Positions 1 to 9,420 of a stretch of DNA of 64,000 bases are shown in pieces. Origin of the DNA: Myxococcota bacterium. GTDB lineage: Bacteria; Myxococcota_A; UBA9160; UBA4427. Every line of letters starts with the position of its first letter. Positions within the stretch are counted from its first letter, which is position 1. Location of the stretch: assembly GCA_029243605.1 (NCBI GenBank), contig JAQWRT010000005.1, positions 62,001-126,000 on the forward strand. The letters are read 5' to 3'. A model generated the notes under the pieces. The model worked only from the letters and a program-made list of their open reading frames with translations, was not told the origin of the DNA and searched no databases. The translations under genes and the position numbers were made by a program.

Positions 1-428
1 GCCGTGATTGCCTGCTCGGCGATTGAGTGGTGTCGATTATCCGTCAGGATCACCACCGCCAGGATAGAGCCAGGACTCGCAATCGACGGGACGGCCAAGG
101 GAAAGACAGCCACATCATGGCCATCTTCTACCTTCCCACCGCCTGCAGAACCCATTCCGAAGACCATCTGGACTCCGAAGAGAAAGAAAATGATCCCGCC
201 GGCTAACTGAAAAGCTTCGAGGCGAATACCGAGCAGGCCGAGGACAACTTGACCGAGCAGGATAAAGACCAGAAGAATCGTCGTCGAATAGGCAATGGTC
301 CGAAGCGCCACCCGACGACGTTCGCTCGGAGCCAGACCCGCGGTCAGCCCCACGAAGAGGGCCAAAGTGCCGATGGGGTCGATTGTGGCCAAGAGCATGA
401 GGAAATTGCCTGTAATGTTTTCTGCCAC
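1..428 (-). CDS. marC: MarC family integral membrane protein (3' part cut by window edge)
   Basis: Reading the minus strand from a GTG at 428 gives 142 residues that run off the left edge. The translation has the MarC-family hallmark TIDPIGTLALFVGLT near residues 15-30, then hydrophobic segments separated by short polar loops, and a PLAVPSIASPGSI motif. MarC proteins are six-helix inner-membrane proteins of uncertain substrate; the old link to multiple antibiotic resistance in E. coli has not held up. The frame is closed by a TGA at 468-470, and GTG 428 is the best start because it places the DPIG motif at the usual distance. The carboxyl end is not in the window. The family call is firm and the start is moderate. 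Confidence 0.8.
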   Translation of the reverse strand, partial: MAENITGNFLMLLATIDPIGTLALFVGLTAGLAPSERRRVALRTIAYSTTILLVFILLGQVVLGLLGIRLEAFQLAGGIIFFLFGVQMVFGMGSAGGGKVEDGHDVAVFPLAVPSIASPGSILAVVILTDNRHHSIAEQAIT

Positions 429-623
429 GTTCGGCTCCGCTATTAGGCCAAGGATCGCACCGGGAACTCACCCCCGCTCCCTCACACATGCGCGACCTCG
501 TGTTGGACTCAGAACGTAACAAAAGGTCGACCCTGGGGCCGAGAGGCGCGCCCTGCGCGCCTCAAGAACCGGGCCGAATTTTTGAAGCCCGTCGGTCCGC
601 TCAGCCTTCCCGCTCCCCGGGCA

Positions 624-1802
624 TCAAAGTTTTCGGATCAAGCCGAGGGCATCCAGGTCGAGCACCGCGTTCGAGGCTCGGGCGAGCCCGGCCGAGACGA
701 CGGCCTCGGGCTGAAAATTGCTCGGGGCCGTCACTACCCCGGCGATCCAGGCGTATACGCTCTGAATCCGGTACTGCCGCCAGGCGACATCGAAGGCCAG
801 ATGAATTCCGTACTCAGCCAGGACTGCGAGGTAATGACGAATCAGTTCCTCCTGGTGAGCGAGGCGAATTTCTTCAGTCAAGGAGTTCACGAGCAAGTAG
901 CTGATATCGCGCATGCCCTGGCCATAATTGAAAACCTGCCAGTCGAGCAGGCCCACCTCACCTTGCTGCATATACATGTTCCCGAGATGAGCGTCACCGT
1001 GCACGAGAGTCCGCGGACCCTGGGCCCAGGCGTCTTCCAATTTTCGGTAATTCTTCATCAGATGCGGAATTACATCCACGATTTCTCGGGGTATCGAATC
1101 GTCGTATTTTTCGCACGCGATGGGAACGCTCAACTGCCGAACCAAATCGAGGAGACGAAAATCACGATCGTTTTCGAGTCGCCGTACCCACGCCAGATCC
1201 GTCCCAAAGCGCGGGCTCTCCCAGAATCCTGCATGGAGGGTTCCCAGGGTGGTGATGACCTTCCGGGCTTCGTCGAAGGAGCAGCTCGACGCCAAGGTGC
1301 GGAAATCACAGCCCTTGTCCGTGAGGTCCTCGAGCAGAATCACATAATGATTCGAGTTCCCCTCGGCGTAGAACACGTTGGGAGATCGAATGGTCAGGTC
1401 GGAACGAAGCCGGCGATAGAAATCCACCTCGTTGCCACCCAGACCAAAGAGAACCCCAAAAAGAGAGGACCCAAAATCAGGAGGACTCGACTTGATGAAA
1501 AGAGAGCTTGGGCCCGCGGCCTCGCCTCCCTCTTCGGTGTAGCGCACCAATAGCCGCGAACGGCTTGCGGTCCCGCTATGGACCTCTTCAATAGAGGCAC
1601 TCTCCACGAGTCGAGCCTCAATCCCCATCTTCTCTGCCAGCCATGCGGGCGAGGTCAACTTCTTCAGTCGGCGCTTCCGCGTGACGAAGAGACGCTCGGC
1701 CTGAACCCGAAGGGCTGCCCCCAGGAGCCGAGGCATGAGGAGGAGGGCATTGAAGAGCATGCCAATTTTCTCCAAAAGGCTAACCAATCGCCCTGGAAAC
1801 AC
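624..1802 (-). CDS. Phosphotransferase-family (APH/EcKinase-like) protein
   Basis: This 392-residue protein has an aminoglycoside-phosphotransferase/ecdysteroid-kinase-like fold. The Brenner-type catalytic loop is clear as LVHGDAHLGNMY, followed by LLDWQVFNYG, the metal-binding segment equivalent to DFG/DxD. Such proteins occur in many copies in mycobacteria and environmental proteobacteria next to acyl-CoA and P450 genes. They probably phosphorylate small alcohols or sterol-like compounds rather than antibiotics, but the substrate is unknown. The start is a GTG at 1802. The gene lies 87 bases downstream of the P450 on the same strand and probably shares its transcript. Confidence 0.8.
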   Translation of the reverse strand: MFPGRLVSLLEKIGMLFNALLLMPRLLGAALRVQAERLFVTRKRRLKKLTSPAWLAEKMGIEARLVESASIEEVHSGTASRSRLLVRYTEEGGEAAGPSSLFIKSSPPDFGSSLFGVLFGLGGNEVDFYRRLRSDLTIRSPNVFYAEGNSNHYVILLEDLTDKGCDFRTLASSCSFDEARKVITTLGTLHAGFWESPRFGTDLAWVRRLENDRDFRLLDLVRQLSVPIACEKYDDSIPREIVDVIPHLMKNYRKLEDAWAQGPRTLVHGDAHLGNMYMQQGEVGLLDWQVFNYGQGMRDISYLLVNSLTEEIRLAHQEELIRHYLAVLAEYGIHLAFDVAWRQYRIQSVYAWIAGVVTAPSNFQPEAVVSAGLARASNAVLDLDALGLIRKL

Positions 1803-1889
1803 CGAGTTCCAACAACGCGCGCGCAGCTCCGACGAGAATTTTTTTTACCGCGATATCGGCGCTGTCTTCTCGAACCCAGGTGCTCTCCA

Positions 1890-3131
1890 CTAGGCGACGC
1901 TCTTGATCGCGTTGGCCGAGGGCTCCGAGCCTTGGGCACTGAAGGGCAGCGAGAGATAGCGCCGGACATAATTCCCCCCGGCAAATTTTCCGGCCGCTAC
2001 GTCGACGGTAAAGTTCGGACACCGGGCCAGAAGCTCCTCGAGGGCAACGCGTGTCTGCATGCGTGCTAGGGCGGCGCCAATGCAGTGATGAGGGCCATAG
2101 CTCAGGGCCAGGTGGCGCCGCACTTTGCGAGTGATATCGCAACTCTCGGCGTCGGTTCCGAACTCGCGCTCATCCCTGTTCGCCGACCCGTAGAGGAGCA
2201 TGACCTTCCGCCCCTCCGGAATCGTCTTGCCCAAAACCGTGACGTCTCGAGTTGTCATTCGAGCGAGGCCCTGGACCGGGCTCGTCAGGCGAAGGTACTC
2301 TTCGACGGCTGCCGAGATCCGATTGGGCTCGTTCACGAGCAATCTCTGCTGGTCGGGGTGCCGGGTCAGCAATTCCGAAGCACCGCTGAGAAGCCCCGTC
2401 GTCGTATCGTTTCCCCCGGCGACCATGGTAAAGGCCATGCCCAAAATCCAGGCCGGGGAAACCTGTTCTCCTTTCGGGCGGGCGTGTACCAGGGAAGAAA
2501 TAATGTCATCGCCGGGTTTATCGCGAACCCGCTCCATATGCGCCGTGAAATAACCAACCAATTGGGCCACCGCTTGGCCGGCGGAGCTGATATCGCCCTC
2601 GGAGTTGGCTGCCACAATGGCATCGGTCCATTGGTCGAAGAGATTACGATCCTCTTCGGGGACGCCCAGATAATGCCCGACAACCAGACTTGGCAGCGGT
2701 TTGAAGAGCTCAGCGACCACGTCGCCCTCACCCATTTCGCGCAGGCGCTCGACGCGCTCGACGACAAATTCTCGAACTTTGGGCTCGAGGAACTCGACTT
2801 GGCGCGGCGTAAATTGCTTCACGGCCAGCTTCCGCATGTCGGTGTGATCGGGCGGATCCATCATGACGATGGGCGAATCGAGTCCGAGTTCTTCCATCTC
2901 CCCGTACGCCATGGTCAGGCCCCGGGCCGAGGAAAAGGTCGAGGCATCCACCGCGGCCGCGAAGACTTCTTGGAAACGGGAGAGTGCCCAGAACTCGCCC
3001 TGTTCATTCTCGAAACGGTGCACTGGATCGCGATCCCGAAGCGCCTTGTACATGGGAAAGGGGTCGCGCCAACTCTCCCCGCTCCGGGGGAGGTAGGCGG
3101 GGGGCGGGGACTCTGCTCCGGAGTTCGGCAC
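1890..3131 (-). CDS. Cytochrome P450
   Basis: A 413-residue soluble bacterial P450 that would use heme and an external ferredoxin system for monooxygenation. The I-helix oxygen-activation motif AGGNDTTT is at about 238-245, the ExxR pair is E278/R281, and the heme loop is LSYGPHHCIGAALAR with proximal ligand Cys350. The canonical Phe of the FxxG heme motif is replaced by Leu/Ser, a common variation. It resembles bacterial CYPs of lipid and terpenoid oxidation such as the CYP107/125/142 neighbourhood, but the substrate cannot be read. The start is a GTG at 3131 with AGGAG eight bases upstream. A palindromic promoter candidate lies 50 bases further upstream. Confidence 0.93.
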   Translation of the reverse strand: MPNSGAESPPPAYLPRSGESWRDPFPMYKALRDRDPVHRFENEQGEFWALSRFQEVFAAAVDASTFSSARGLTMAYGEMEELGLDSPIVMMDPPDHTDMRKLAVKQFTPRQVEFLEPKVREFVVERVERLREMGEGDVVAELFKPLPSLVVGHYLGVPEEDRNLFDQWTDAIVAANSEGDISSAGQAVAQLVGYFTAHMERVRDKPGDDIISSLVHARPKGEQVSPAWILGMAFTMVAGGNDTTTGLLSGASELLTRHPDQQRLLVNEPNRISAAVEEYLRLTSPVQGLARMTTRDVTVLGKTIPEGRKVMLLYGSANRDEREFGTDAESCDITRKVRRHLALSYGPHHCIGAALARMQTRVALEELLARCPNFTVDVAAGKFAGGNYVRRYLSLPFSAQGSEPSANAIKSVA

Positions 3132-3178
3132 GGCGGCACTCCTGACATTTCGGACTGAGAGCGGGAGGGGAAGTGTGA

Positions 3179-3205
3179 ATTATACGAAAATCAAATTTTG
3201 TATAA
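3179..3205 (-). promoter_or_regulatory. AT-rich palindrome overlapping a TATAAT promoter upstream of the P450
   Basis: Arms TTATAC-(G)-AAAAT and ATTTT-GTATAA face each other across a CAA loop, an 11-bp near-perfect inverted repeat with one bulged base. Read on the minus strand the region contains an exact TATAAT at 3184-3179, about 48 bases before the P450 start. This is inferred to be a promoter with an overlapping operator, of the kind bound by TetR-like dimers. No regulator gene is adjacent. Confidence 0.5.
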
Positions 3206-3272
3206 CAGGCGTCAAACCCAGGAAAGTTGCCCCGGGGCGCCGTGTCTCAGCCCGCCCCTCCCCGATTGAGGG

Positions 3273-4733
3273 TCAGTCGTAGGGGTACCAAAAATCCTTG
3301 GGTTCGGTGCTGAAATCCCAGTGGACATGCTTTGTGGTCCGAAACTCATCCAGCCCTTCCTGGCCGAGTTCCCGGGAGCCGCCGGAAAGACGCATGCCTC
3401 CGAAGGGGCCCGCATAGTTGTCCGTCAGAGGATCATTGATCCAGATCGTTCCGGCCCGCACCCCCTGGAAGAAGCGCTTGATGCGATCGGGATCGCTACT
3501 CAGCAGGCTGGCACCGAGGCCGAAGGGAGAGTCATTGGCGAGCGCCACGGCCTGGTCGAAATCCTCGTACTCCATCAGGGGAATCGCGGGACCAAAGGTT
3601 TCCTCGCGCATGATCCGCATGGAGTGGTCGACCCCGGTCAAAACCGCCGGCTCGTAGAAGGCGCCGGCGAGAGAGGCCTCCGGGCGCCGTCCACCCACCA
3701 GGAGCTTGGCGCCCTGAGCCGTGGCCTCGGCCACCTGAGCTTCCACCTTGGCGCGAAAGCGTTCCTCGATCATCGGCCCAATATCTGTCCCGGCATCGAG
3801 CCCATGACCAAGGCGCAGGGACCGGACGTGCTCGACCAGAGCCTCGGTGAACTCTTCGGCGCGAGCGCGAGGCAGGTAAACCCGCTCGGTCGACGTGCAC
3901 ACCTGCCCACAATTGAGCAACGATGAGTAGGCGAGAGCCCTGGCCGCTTTTTCGGGCTCGGCATCCTCGGCGATCACCATGGGATCTTTTCCCCCGAGCT
4001 CCAGGTGCAGCTTCTTCATCTGGGGTGCCGCCAGGGAAGCAATGCGTTGGCCGGTCTCGAGGCTTCCGGTAAATGCGATGGCCGCCACCGAAGGGTGGGC
4101 GACCAACGGCTCCCCGGCATCGAGCCCGGTCCCGGTCACAACGTTCACCACCCCGGGCGGAAGATGGGAAAGACAATGCTCCGCAAAGTAGAGACTCGAA
4201 AGCGGAGTCAACTCGGAGGGCTTGACCACGCAGGTATTTCCCGCCGCCAGCGCCGGAGCCAATTTCCAGGCCAGGAGCATGATGGGATAATTCCAGGGCG
4301 TGATGCAGGCCACCACTCCATAGGGCTCTTTCAAGGTGAAGTTGAACTGACTCGAGGCCCCGGGTGGAAGCACCTGCCCAACTTCGTGGCGGCCCAACTC
4401 AGCGTAATAATCGAAGGTATTCGCCGACCACTCGACCTCCTCTTCGTTCTCGACCCGGGGTTTGCCCTCCTCCCGGGTCAAAAGATCGATAAGCGCGGCC
4501 TGGTGTTCCCGCATGCGCACGCCGATCTCGTGAAGCATGCTGGCCCGCTCATTGGCGACCAGCGCCGACCAACCCAAGAAAGCGCGCCCTGCGGCCTCGA
4601 CCGCCCGATTCACATCCTCGGCTCCTGCTGCCGGAACGCTGTCGAGAATCTCCAAATTGGCGGGATCAGAAACTTCGATCCGCGCCCCGCTACTGGCCTC
4701 CCGCGCTTCCCCATTGATCAACATACTTTGCAT
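3273..4733 (-). CDS. NAD(P)-dependent aldehyde dehydrogenase
   Basis: A 486-residue class 3-type ALDH close to betaine-aldehyde and aminobutyraldehyde dehydrogenases. The PWNYP substrate motif (Asn148), FTGS nucleotide-site segment (about 221), ELGGKD with general base Glu245 and nucleophile Cys279 in NCGQVCTS are all intact. It oxidises an aldehyde to the acid. The ATG at 4733 has GGAGGG just upstream. It precedes the P450 and phosphotransferase on the same strand, so the three may act on one substrate (oxidation of a P450-derived alcohol/aldehyde). That link is inference, because the P450 has its own promoter-like site. Confidence 0.93.
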   Translation of the reverse strand: MQSMLINGEAREASSGARIEVSDPANLEILDSVPAAGAEDVNRAVEAAGRAFLGWSALVANERASMLHEIGVRMREHQAALIDLLTREEGKPRVENEEEVEWSANTFDYYAELGRHEVGQVLPPGASSQFNFTLKEPYGVVACITPWNYPIMLLAWKLAPALAAGNTCVVKPSELTPLSSLYFAEHCLSHLPPGVVNVVTGTGLDAGEPLVAHPSVAAIAFTGSLETGQRIASLAAPQMKKLHLELGGKDPMVIAEDAEPEKAARALAYSSLLNCGQVCTSTERVYLPRARAEEFTEALVEHVRSLRLGHGLDAGTDIGPMIEERFRAKVEAQVAEATAQGAKLLVGGRRPEASLAGAFYEPAVLTGVDHSMRIMREETFGPAIPLMEYEDFDQAVALANDSPFGLGASLLSSDPDRIKRFFQGVRAGTIWINDPLTDNYAGPFGGMRLSGGSRELGQEGLDEFRTTKHVHWDFSTEPKDFWYPYD

Positions 4734-4806
4734 TCGGAACCCTCCGGCGCAGAGAATAGAGGATCAGAAACTTCTGATTCGATATCTCTCGCGGAAAATA
4801 ATCGTT

Positions 4807-5190
4807 CTATCCGAACGCCAAGTCAGGTCTGGCCTTTGGGTCGGCTCCGTAGAGGTTCTCGTGGGATTCACCGTCCTGCAAGAGAAAAACCAGAAGGACG
4901 ATCAGGCCGATCAGGGGCAGCAGCATGATCCAAACCCACCAGCCGCTACGACCCGTATCGTGAAGACGACGGACGAGAAGCGAGAGGGAGGGGATGAAGA
5001 TCACGAGGGAGTAAAGCCCGCTCAAGAGTCCGACTCCCAGGCCCTGGCTGTAGGTCCCCACCAGGGTATCGACAAAAGCGATCAGCACGGTGAAGAGGCA
5101 ATTGAAGAGACCGAAGTACCAATATTCCTTGCGCCGGGATCGACCGGCGAAATCGGCGTAGCGCCTCAGGCCTTGCAGGTACCAGTCCAT
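4807..5190 (-). CDS. DUF805 membrane protein
   Basis: A 127-residue protein with the DUF805 signature: a W/Y-rich start (MDWYLQGLRRYADFAGRSRR), the KEYWYF segment, and about four membrane helices. DUF805 proteins are small inner-membrane proteins without a known function. An upstream in-frame ATG at 5217 exists, but ATG 5190 is preferred because AGGAGAG lies at proper distance before it and family members begin at this MxWY motif. Confidence 0.85.
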   Translation of the reverse strand: MDWYLQGLRRYADFAGRSRRKEYWYFGLFNCLFTVLIAFVDTLVGTYSQGLGVGLLSGLYSLVIFIPSLSLLVRRLHDTGRSGWWVWIMLLPLIGLIVLLVFLLQDGESHENLYGADPKARPDLAFG

Positions 5191-5241
5191 TCCAAATGCC
5201 TCTCCTATTTCGTCCATCGGTTTCTAACCGGTGGACGATTT

Positions 5242-5937
5242 CTAGAGCTTTTCCACCGCGCCGAAAGTCCCAAAGAAATGTTCGCTCCAGTTCGAGAGCA
5301 GAGGAGGGAGATCGGGCAGTCCTAGACTTCGCAATTCGTCGGCAATGGGATGGGTGCCGAGTTCGAGAAGTACTCCTTCGCCCCCGGGCACGGTGGCCTC
5401 GCCCCGCCCACCCCGACTGAACTCGGTGCGGTGAGGCACCCCTTGAATCAGGGTATAGCCGGTGGCCGGTGTGTCGGGCGTCTCTCCCTCGCCGCCCCGG
5501 GGCAGAGTCAGGGTCAATACGTGCTCGCCGCCCATATCGAGACGACAGGTCGCCGAACTCTCGGCGACGCTGAAATCAATCTCTTCAACGGTCTTGGGAA
5601 ACCCCCAGATCGTCAGGCCCGCCTCTTGGGTGAACGACTGGTTGACGGGGAGGTGGTGAATATAGGTGCCCACCTCGGCGCCGGGCTGACCGGCGGGGCG
5701 CACAAAAAAAACGACGCCCACTTCGTCGTAGTCGCCGAGATCGTTATCCCGATAGTCGACCACCACCAGACAGAGCTGGGTCTTCCCCGGAGCGATTTCA
5801 TCCGCCTCGAACTCAGGGGGAATGATTTGGCTCGCCGCTTCGCGATCGACCATATACATGACGGTCCCCGAGGAAGCGTCGCGCACCTCCACCGGAAGCT
5901 GGACCCTCTGTCCCTGGATCTCGTAACTACTGCTCAT
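5242..5937 (-). CDS. Acetoacetate decarboxylase family protein
   Basis: A 231-residue member of the acetoacetate decarboxylase (ADC) superfamily. The segment TIWGFPKT places a lysine at position 115, the Schiff-base lysine of true ADC. A hydrophobic beta-rich core and a conserved HHLPV stretch precede it. Many environmental ADC-fold proteins are not decarboxylases but act on other keto acids or as dehydratases, so only the fold and the lysine are firm. The start at 5937 is chosen over the ATG at 5952 because GAGGGGAG stands directly before it. Confidence 0.82.
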   Translation of the reverse strand: MSSSYEIQGQRVQLPVEVRDASSGTVMYMVDREAASQIIPPEFEADEIAPGKTQLCLVVVDYRDNDLGDYDEVGVVFFVRPAGQPGAEVGTYIHHLPVNQSFTQEAGLTIWGFPKTVEEIDFSVAESSATCRLDMGGEHVLTLTLPRGGEGETPDTPATGYTLIQGVPHRTEFSRGGRGEATVPGGEGVLLELGTHPIADELRSLGLPDLPPLLSNWSEHFFGTFGAVEKL

Positions 5938-6044
5938 TGAATCTCCCCTCAAAGGTCAGGGGAACAAGGCTACACGAGTTGTCTCAGGCCGCCCAGGGAA
6001 GGGTTCGGTCCCGGGCAAGCCCACCCCCGAACCCTTCCAGGGTT

Positions 6045-7016
6045 TTATGCGAACGCCGCGAGCCGATCCCGAATCGTCGCCTGGGCCTCGCCCATGATGC
6101 GGTCGATCAGCTCCTGACACGTCGGGATATCGTGGATCAACCCCGCCACCATGCCACAGCTCCAGGCGCCCGCATCCAGATCGCCCTCACGCATGATCTT
6201 GGGATACACGCCCCCGACCAACTGAGCGATATCTTCAATACCGACCTCGTCGCCCTTGGAATTCTCGATCTCGATGATCTTCTCCACCGCGGCATTATTC
6301 AGGACCCGTTCGGTGTTTCGAAGCCCGCGCATGATCAGGCGTGTGTCGAGCTCGCTCGCATTCACGATGGCCTGCTTGACGTTGTCGTGAACCGGGGCCT
6401 CCTGGGTCGCGATGAAGCGCGTGCCCATATTGATGCCATCCGCTCCCATGGCCAAAGCGGCGACGAGTTGCTGGGAGCAGCCGATTCCACCCGAGGCGAC
6501 AAAGGGAATCTTCATCTCCTCGGCGACCCGGGGCAGCAGAATCATGTTGGGAATATCGTCTTCGCCGGGGTGTCCGCCGCATTCAAACCCATCGACGCTC
6601 ACTGCATCGCAGCCGATTTTCTCGGCCTTCAGGGAATGGCGCACCGAGGTGCACTTATGGATGACCTTGATGCCCGCTTCCTTCAGGGAGGGCATGTACT
6701 TTTCCGGGCTTCGGCCGGCGGTCTCCACAATCTTGACCCCGCCTTCAATAATCGACTGGATATAGCCGGGGTAATCGGGCGCGGCGAAGCCGGGAAGGAA
6801 GGTGAGGTTCACCCCAATGGGCTTGTCGGTCATCTTACGACAACGCGCAATCTCGTTGGCGAGATCTTCGGGGGTCCGTTGGGTCAGTCCAGTAATGATG
6901 CCCAGCCCACCCGCATTCGAGACCGCCGCCGCCATCTCGGCAAGGCCCACGTGATGCATGCCTCCCTGGATGATCGGGTGCTCGATGCCAAACAGTTCAG
7001 TAATTCGGGTTTTCAT
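6045..7016 (-). CDS. Nitronate monooxygenase / 2-nitropropane dioxygenase-like FMN protein
   Basis: A 323-residue TIM-barrel flavoprotein. The N-terminus has the FMN-site pattern PIIQGGM near residues 14-20, then AVSNAGGLGIITG. The later VASGGIG and GADGINMGTRF motifs bind the FMN phosphate. The family includes nitronate monooxygenases that detoxify propionate-3-nitronate, and the related enoyl-ACP reductase FabK. The GGHPGEDD segment is typical of the nitronate monooxygenase branch. ATG 7016 has a GGAG site before it. It sits in a run of minus-strand genes with modest gaps; the physiological substrate is unknown. Confidence 0.85.
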   Translation of the reverse strand: MKTRITELFGIEHPIIQGGMHHVGLAEMAAAVSNAGGLGIITGLTQRTPEDLANEIARCRKMTDKPIGVNLTFLPGFAAPDYPGYIQSIIEGGVKIVETAGRSPEKYMPSLKEAGIKVIHKCTSVRHSLKAEKIGCDAVSVDGFECGGHPGEDDIPNMILLPRVAEEMKIPFVASGGIGCSQQLVAALAMGADGINMGTRFIATQEAPVHDNVKQAIVNASELDTRLIMRGLRNTERVLNNAAVEKIIEIENSKGDEVGIEDIAQLVGGVYPKIMREGDLDAGAWSCGMVAGLIHDIPTCQELIDRIMGEAQATIRDRLAAFA

Positions 7017-7122
7017 ATCATCTCCTCAGGTATTCGAAAATACAGGTCCGGTTCGCGCCGCCGCTCGAGGGCAGCCACCGCTCTGATCGCTAGGGCCTTG
7101 GGGTCTCTCTCAATCGATTCTT

Positions 7123-9420
7123 TCAGGGATACTCGCGTATGGTTTTTTGGCTCACCAGAGCCTCGCTGCCCCCGCGCCCGGACTCGGGGTACTCCAGGTA
7201 GATCGGGGAGGACCAGGCGCGCGGCTCCGCCTCGGAGAGACAATCATCCCCTGCAGGCGTCAGATTCCCGCATGGTTGTGTCTCCACACAGACCCCGCTC
7301 TCGTCGTAGCGGCATCCCAAGGGGTTGTCCCCGTGAATCAACAGGGCGGGCGCCTCTATGGCCCGGGCGTAGTAGACGGTATCGCGCTGGGCTCCGGTAA
7401 ATTCTGTGTCCGCGAATTCGATCACACAGCCCGAACCGTCGGCTGGGCAGGGAAAGACGCGCCAGGGGTCCTCGACCAAATTGTCCAGGGGTTCACCCTC
7501 GTAGGCCTGGGGACGGATGCGGACGACTTCGATGCGCGAGATCGGCCGCCGCGCATCGCCCGGGTTATAACATTCCCCGTGGCAGATGGCCTCGAGTCGC
7601 TCGGCGCCAAGGGCCACGGCGGAAGACTCGGGGCAGCCGGGTTTCTGTTCGAAAGAGCCCGCAGCCCGGACTCGGAACCGGGGCAGGGCGGATTGCTGAA
7701 CCGTGGAGCCCATGGGCGAGGAACCTTCGGACCCCAAGAGGTCGAACCAGAGCAGGGTATGCCGACCGCTCGTCGCATAGACCTCCTTGCGCGCCAGGGC
7801 GTCCCAGATCGAGTGCCGATCGCGACCCTCGGAGTGCACGGCCACCAGGCCCCCGGTCACAAAATAAGCCGACGCACGCTCGATCTCGAAAAGTGGGAGC
7901 GGGTTTTCGCCACTCGAAACAAAGGGAACGGACTCGGCAGCGGGGGAAGAAACTTCATCGAACGCATCGAAAAGTCCGCTCCCGGGAACGGACTGGTCGG
8001 GACTCCGGCCCCGGCCGTCGGTCATCTCACCCCGGGCGACTTCTTTGTATCCAGTTCCGGCACTCGCGGTGTGGGTATCGCTCGATCCCAGGAATCCGAA
8101 GTTGAAACCCTTGGGTTGCTCGGGATTGCTGAAGTCTCGAATCGCGAGCATATACTGCACCGAGGAACGCGGTCGATAGTTGAAGGAGGGCTGGAAGAAG
8201 CCCGGGGCCTGGCCCGCGTTCAGCCAATCGTTGGGCTCGAAGCCGGGGGTGGTCTTCCAGCCGGCCTGGCCTGCATCGACATAATTCTGGCGCGCCTCGA
8301 CGGCGCGGTCGCGACAGGTGTCCTCGCTTTCGCCGACCTCGAGACAGCGGGCCTCGATGAGCTCACCCGCTCGCCAGCAACTGGGCAGGTATCCGTGACT
8401 CGGAGCCGGGCACGAGAGCGAGCCATCCGCAGCCACCTCCACCTCGCGCCAGGGGGGCAATTGTTCCGAGTTCCCGTGACCCGAGTAAACCTCTACCAGG
8501 GTTTGGCGCTTCGGGTCGTGGCCCGGGAGTTGTTTGCGCCAATCCGAACCCGCCGGCGTATAAATTCCCCAGGCTGTTCCGTGAGGAATCACGAGGGAAG
8601 GAAAGCCCCAATCGTCGAGCTTCTCGAAGAGCACCTCGGGGGTCGTCGCGGCCTCGATGCAATCCTCGGGAAGATCGCGCACGGGGACCCCTTCGGCGCA
8701 GGCCGGGGTGTCCGCCACGTTGGCGAGGAGGCGAGCCAAATCGAGTCCCCGCCTTCCGTTGAGCCCCAGGAGGCCCAGGCGTGCAGCCAAGAGCGAGGGG
8801 CCTGACGCCGATGCCGCCGCCGCGATCGCGCCTGGCCCTTGGGACGCGATGGGACGCGTCGGGACCTCGCCCTCCTCGGTCCCCAGGAGCACGACGTTCT
8901 TGTGGCCGTAATGGTTCTCGGGCGTCGTCCCAATATGACTCCATTCCCAGCCCAGATAGGTCACGAGATCGGGGTTCGCGGCGTCACCGGCCACGGCGTT
9001 GCATTGCCGCACGGATTCCACCGTCTGTTGCCAGAGATCCGAGGTCAGATTCTCGGCGTGATCATTGATCGACCAGAAGTCCAGGCCCGAGCAATAGCGT
9101 GCAAAATCACAAGCGTCCGCGGGCGGGCGGCTGCCCGCCCCCCCCGCCATGGGGAGGTTCATCATGAAGGCATCGAAGCTGAACGTCGTGTGAACGTGAA
9201 AGTCGCCAAAGAGCACCTGCTTGGTGGCCGGTGCGCCGACGCTCGCCGCGGTCTCGGCCTGGGTCTCCACCCGGGCGGCGACAAGCTCGGCGGGGCGGGG
9301 CTGCGTCGCCCTCTCACCATCGACTTCCGGACGCCCGAGCCAGTCCTGGCCAATGGCCAGAAGGAGGAGGCCGGCAACCCCGAGCAGGGTGGCCAAACCA
9401 ACAACGAGTTTTCTCCACAT
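7123..9420 (-). CDS. DUF3604 (PHP-like) exported protein
   Basis: A 765-residue protein whose N-terminus has one hydrophobic stretch (residues 5-25), a signal peptide or anchor. The body begins with the PHP-like metal motif FGDFHVHTTFSFDAF and continues with the DUF3604 landmarks SINDHAE, GWEWSH, HGTAWG and FLGSSDTH. The family is related to metal-dependent PHP phosphoesterases, but no reaction has been assigned to it in my knowledge. Several cysteine pairs in the C-terminal third fit a periplasmic or extracellular location. ATG 9420 is preceded by GGAGGG. Confidence 0.85.
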   Translation of the reverse strand: MWRKLVVGLATLLGVAGLLLLAIGQDWLGRPEVDGERATQPRPAELVAARVETQAETAASVGAPATKQVLFGDFHVHTTFSFDAFMMNLPMAGGAGSRPPADACDFARYCSGLDFWSINDHAENLTSDLWQQTVESVRQCNAVAGDAANPDLVTYLGWEWSHIGTTPENHYGHKNVVLLGTEEGEVPTRPIASQGPGAIAAAASASGPSLLAARLGLLGLNGRRGLDLARLLANVADTPACAEGVPVRDLPEDCIEAATTPEVLFEKLDDWGFPSLVIPHGTAWGIYTPAGSDWRKQLPGHDPKRQTLVEVYSGHGNSEQLPPWREVEVAADGSLSCPAPSHGYLPSCWRAGELIEARCLEVGESEDTCRDRAVEARQNYVDAGQAGWKTTPGFEPNDWLNAGQAPGFFQPSFNYRPRSSVQYMLAIRDFSNPEQPKGFNFGFLGSSDTHTASAGTGYKEVARGEMTDGRGRSPDQSVPGSGLFDAFDEVSSPAAESVPFVSSGENPLPLFEIERASAYFVTGGLVAVHSEGRDRHSIWDALARKEVYATSGRHTLLWFDLLGSEGSSPMGSTVQQSALPRFRVRAAGSFEQKPGCPESSAVALGAERLEAICHGECYNPGDARRPISRIEVVRIRPQAYEGEPLDNLVEDPWRVFPCPADGSGCVIEFADTEFTGAQRDTVYYARAIEAPALLIHGDNPLGCRYDESGVCVETQPCGNLTPAGDDCLSEAEPRAWSSPIYLEYPESGRGGSEALVSQKTIREYP

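Noticed and set aside
7147-8805. A 552-residue plus-strand frame opposite the DUF3604 gene
   Set aside because: It runs antisense to a gene with clear family motifs, has no ribosome site, and has shadow composition.
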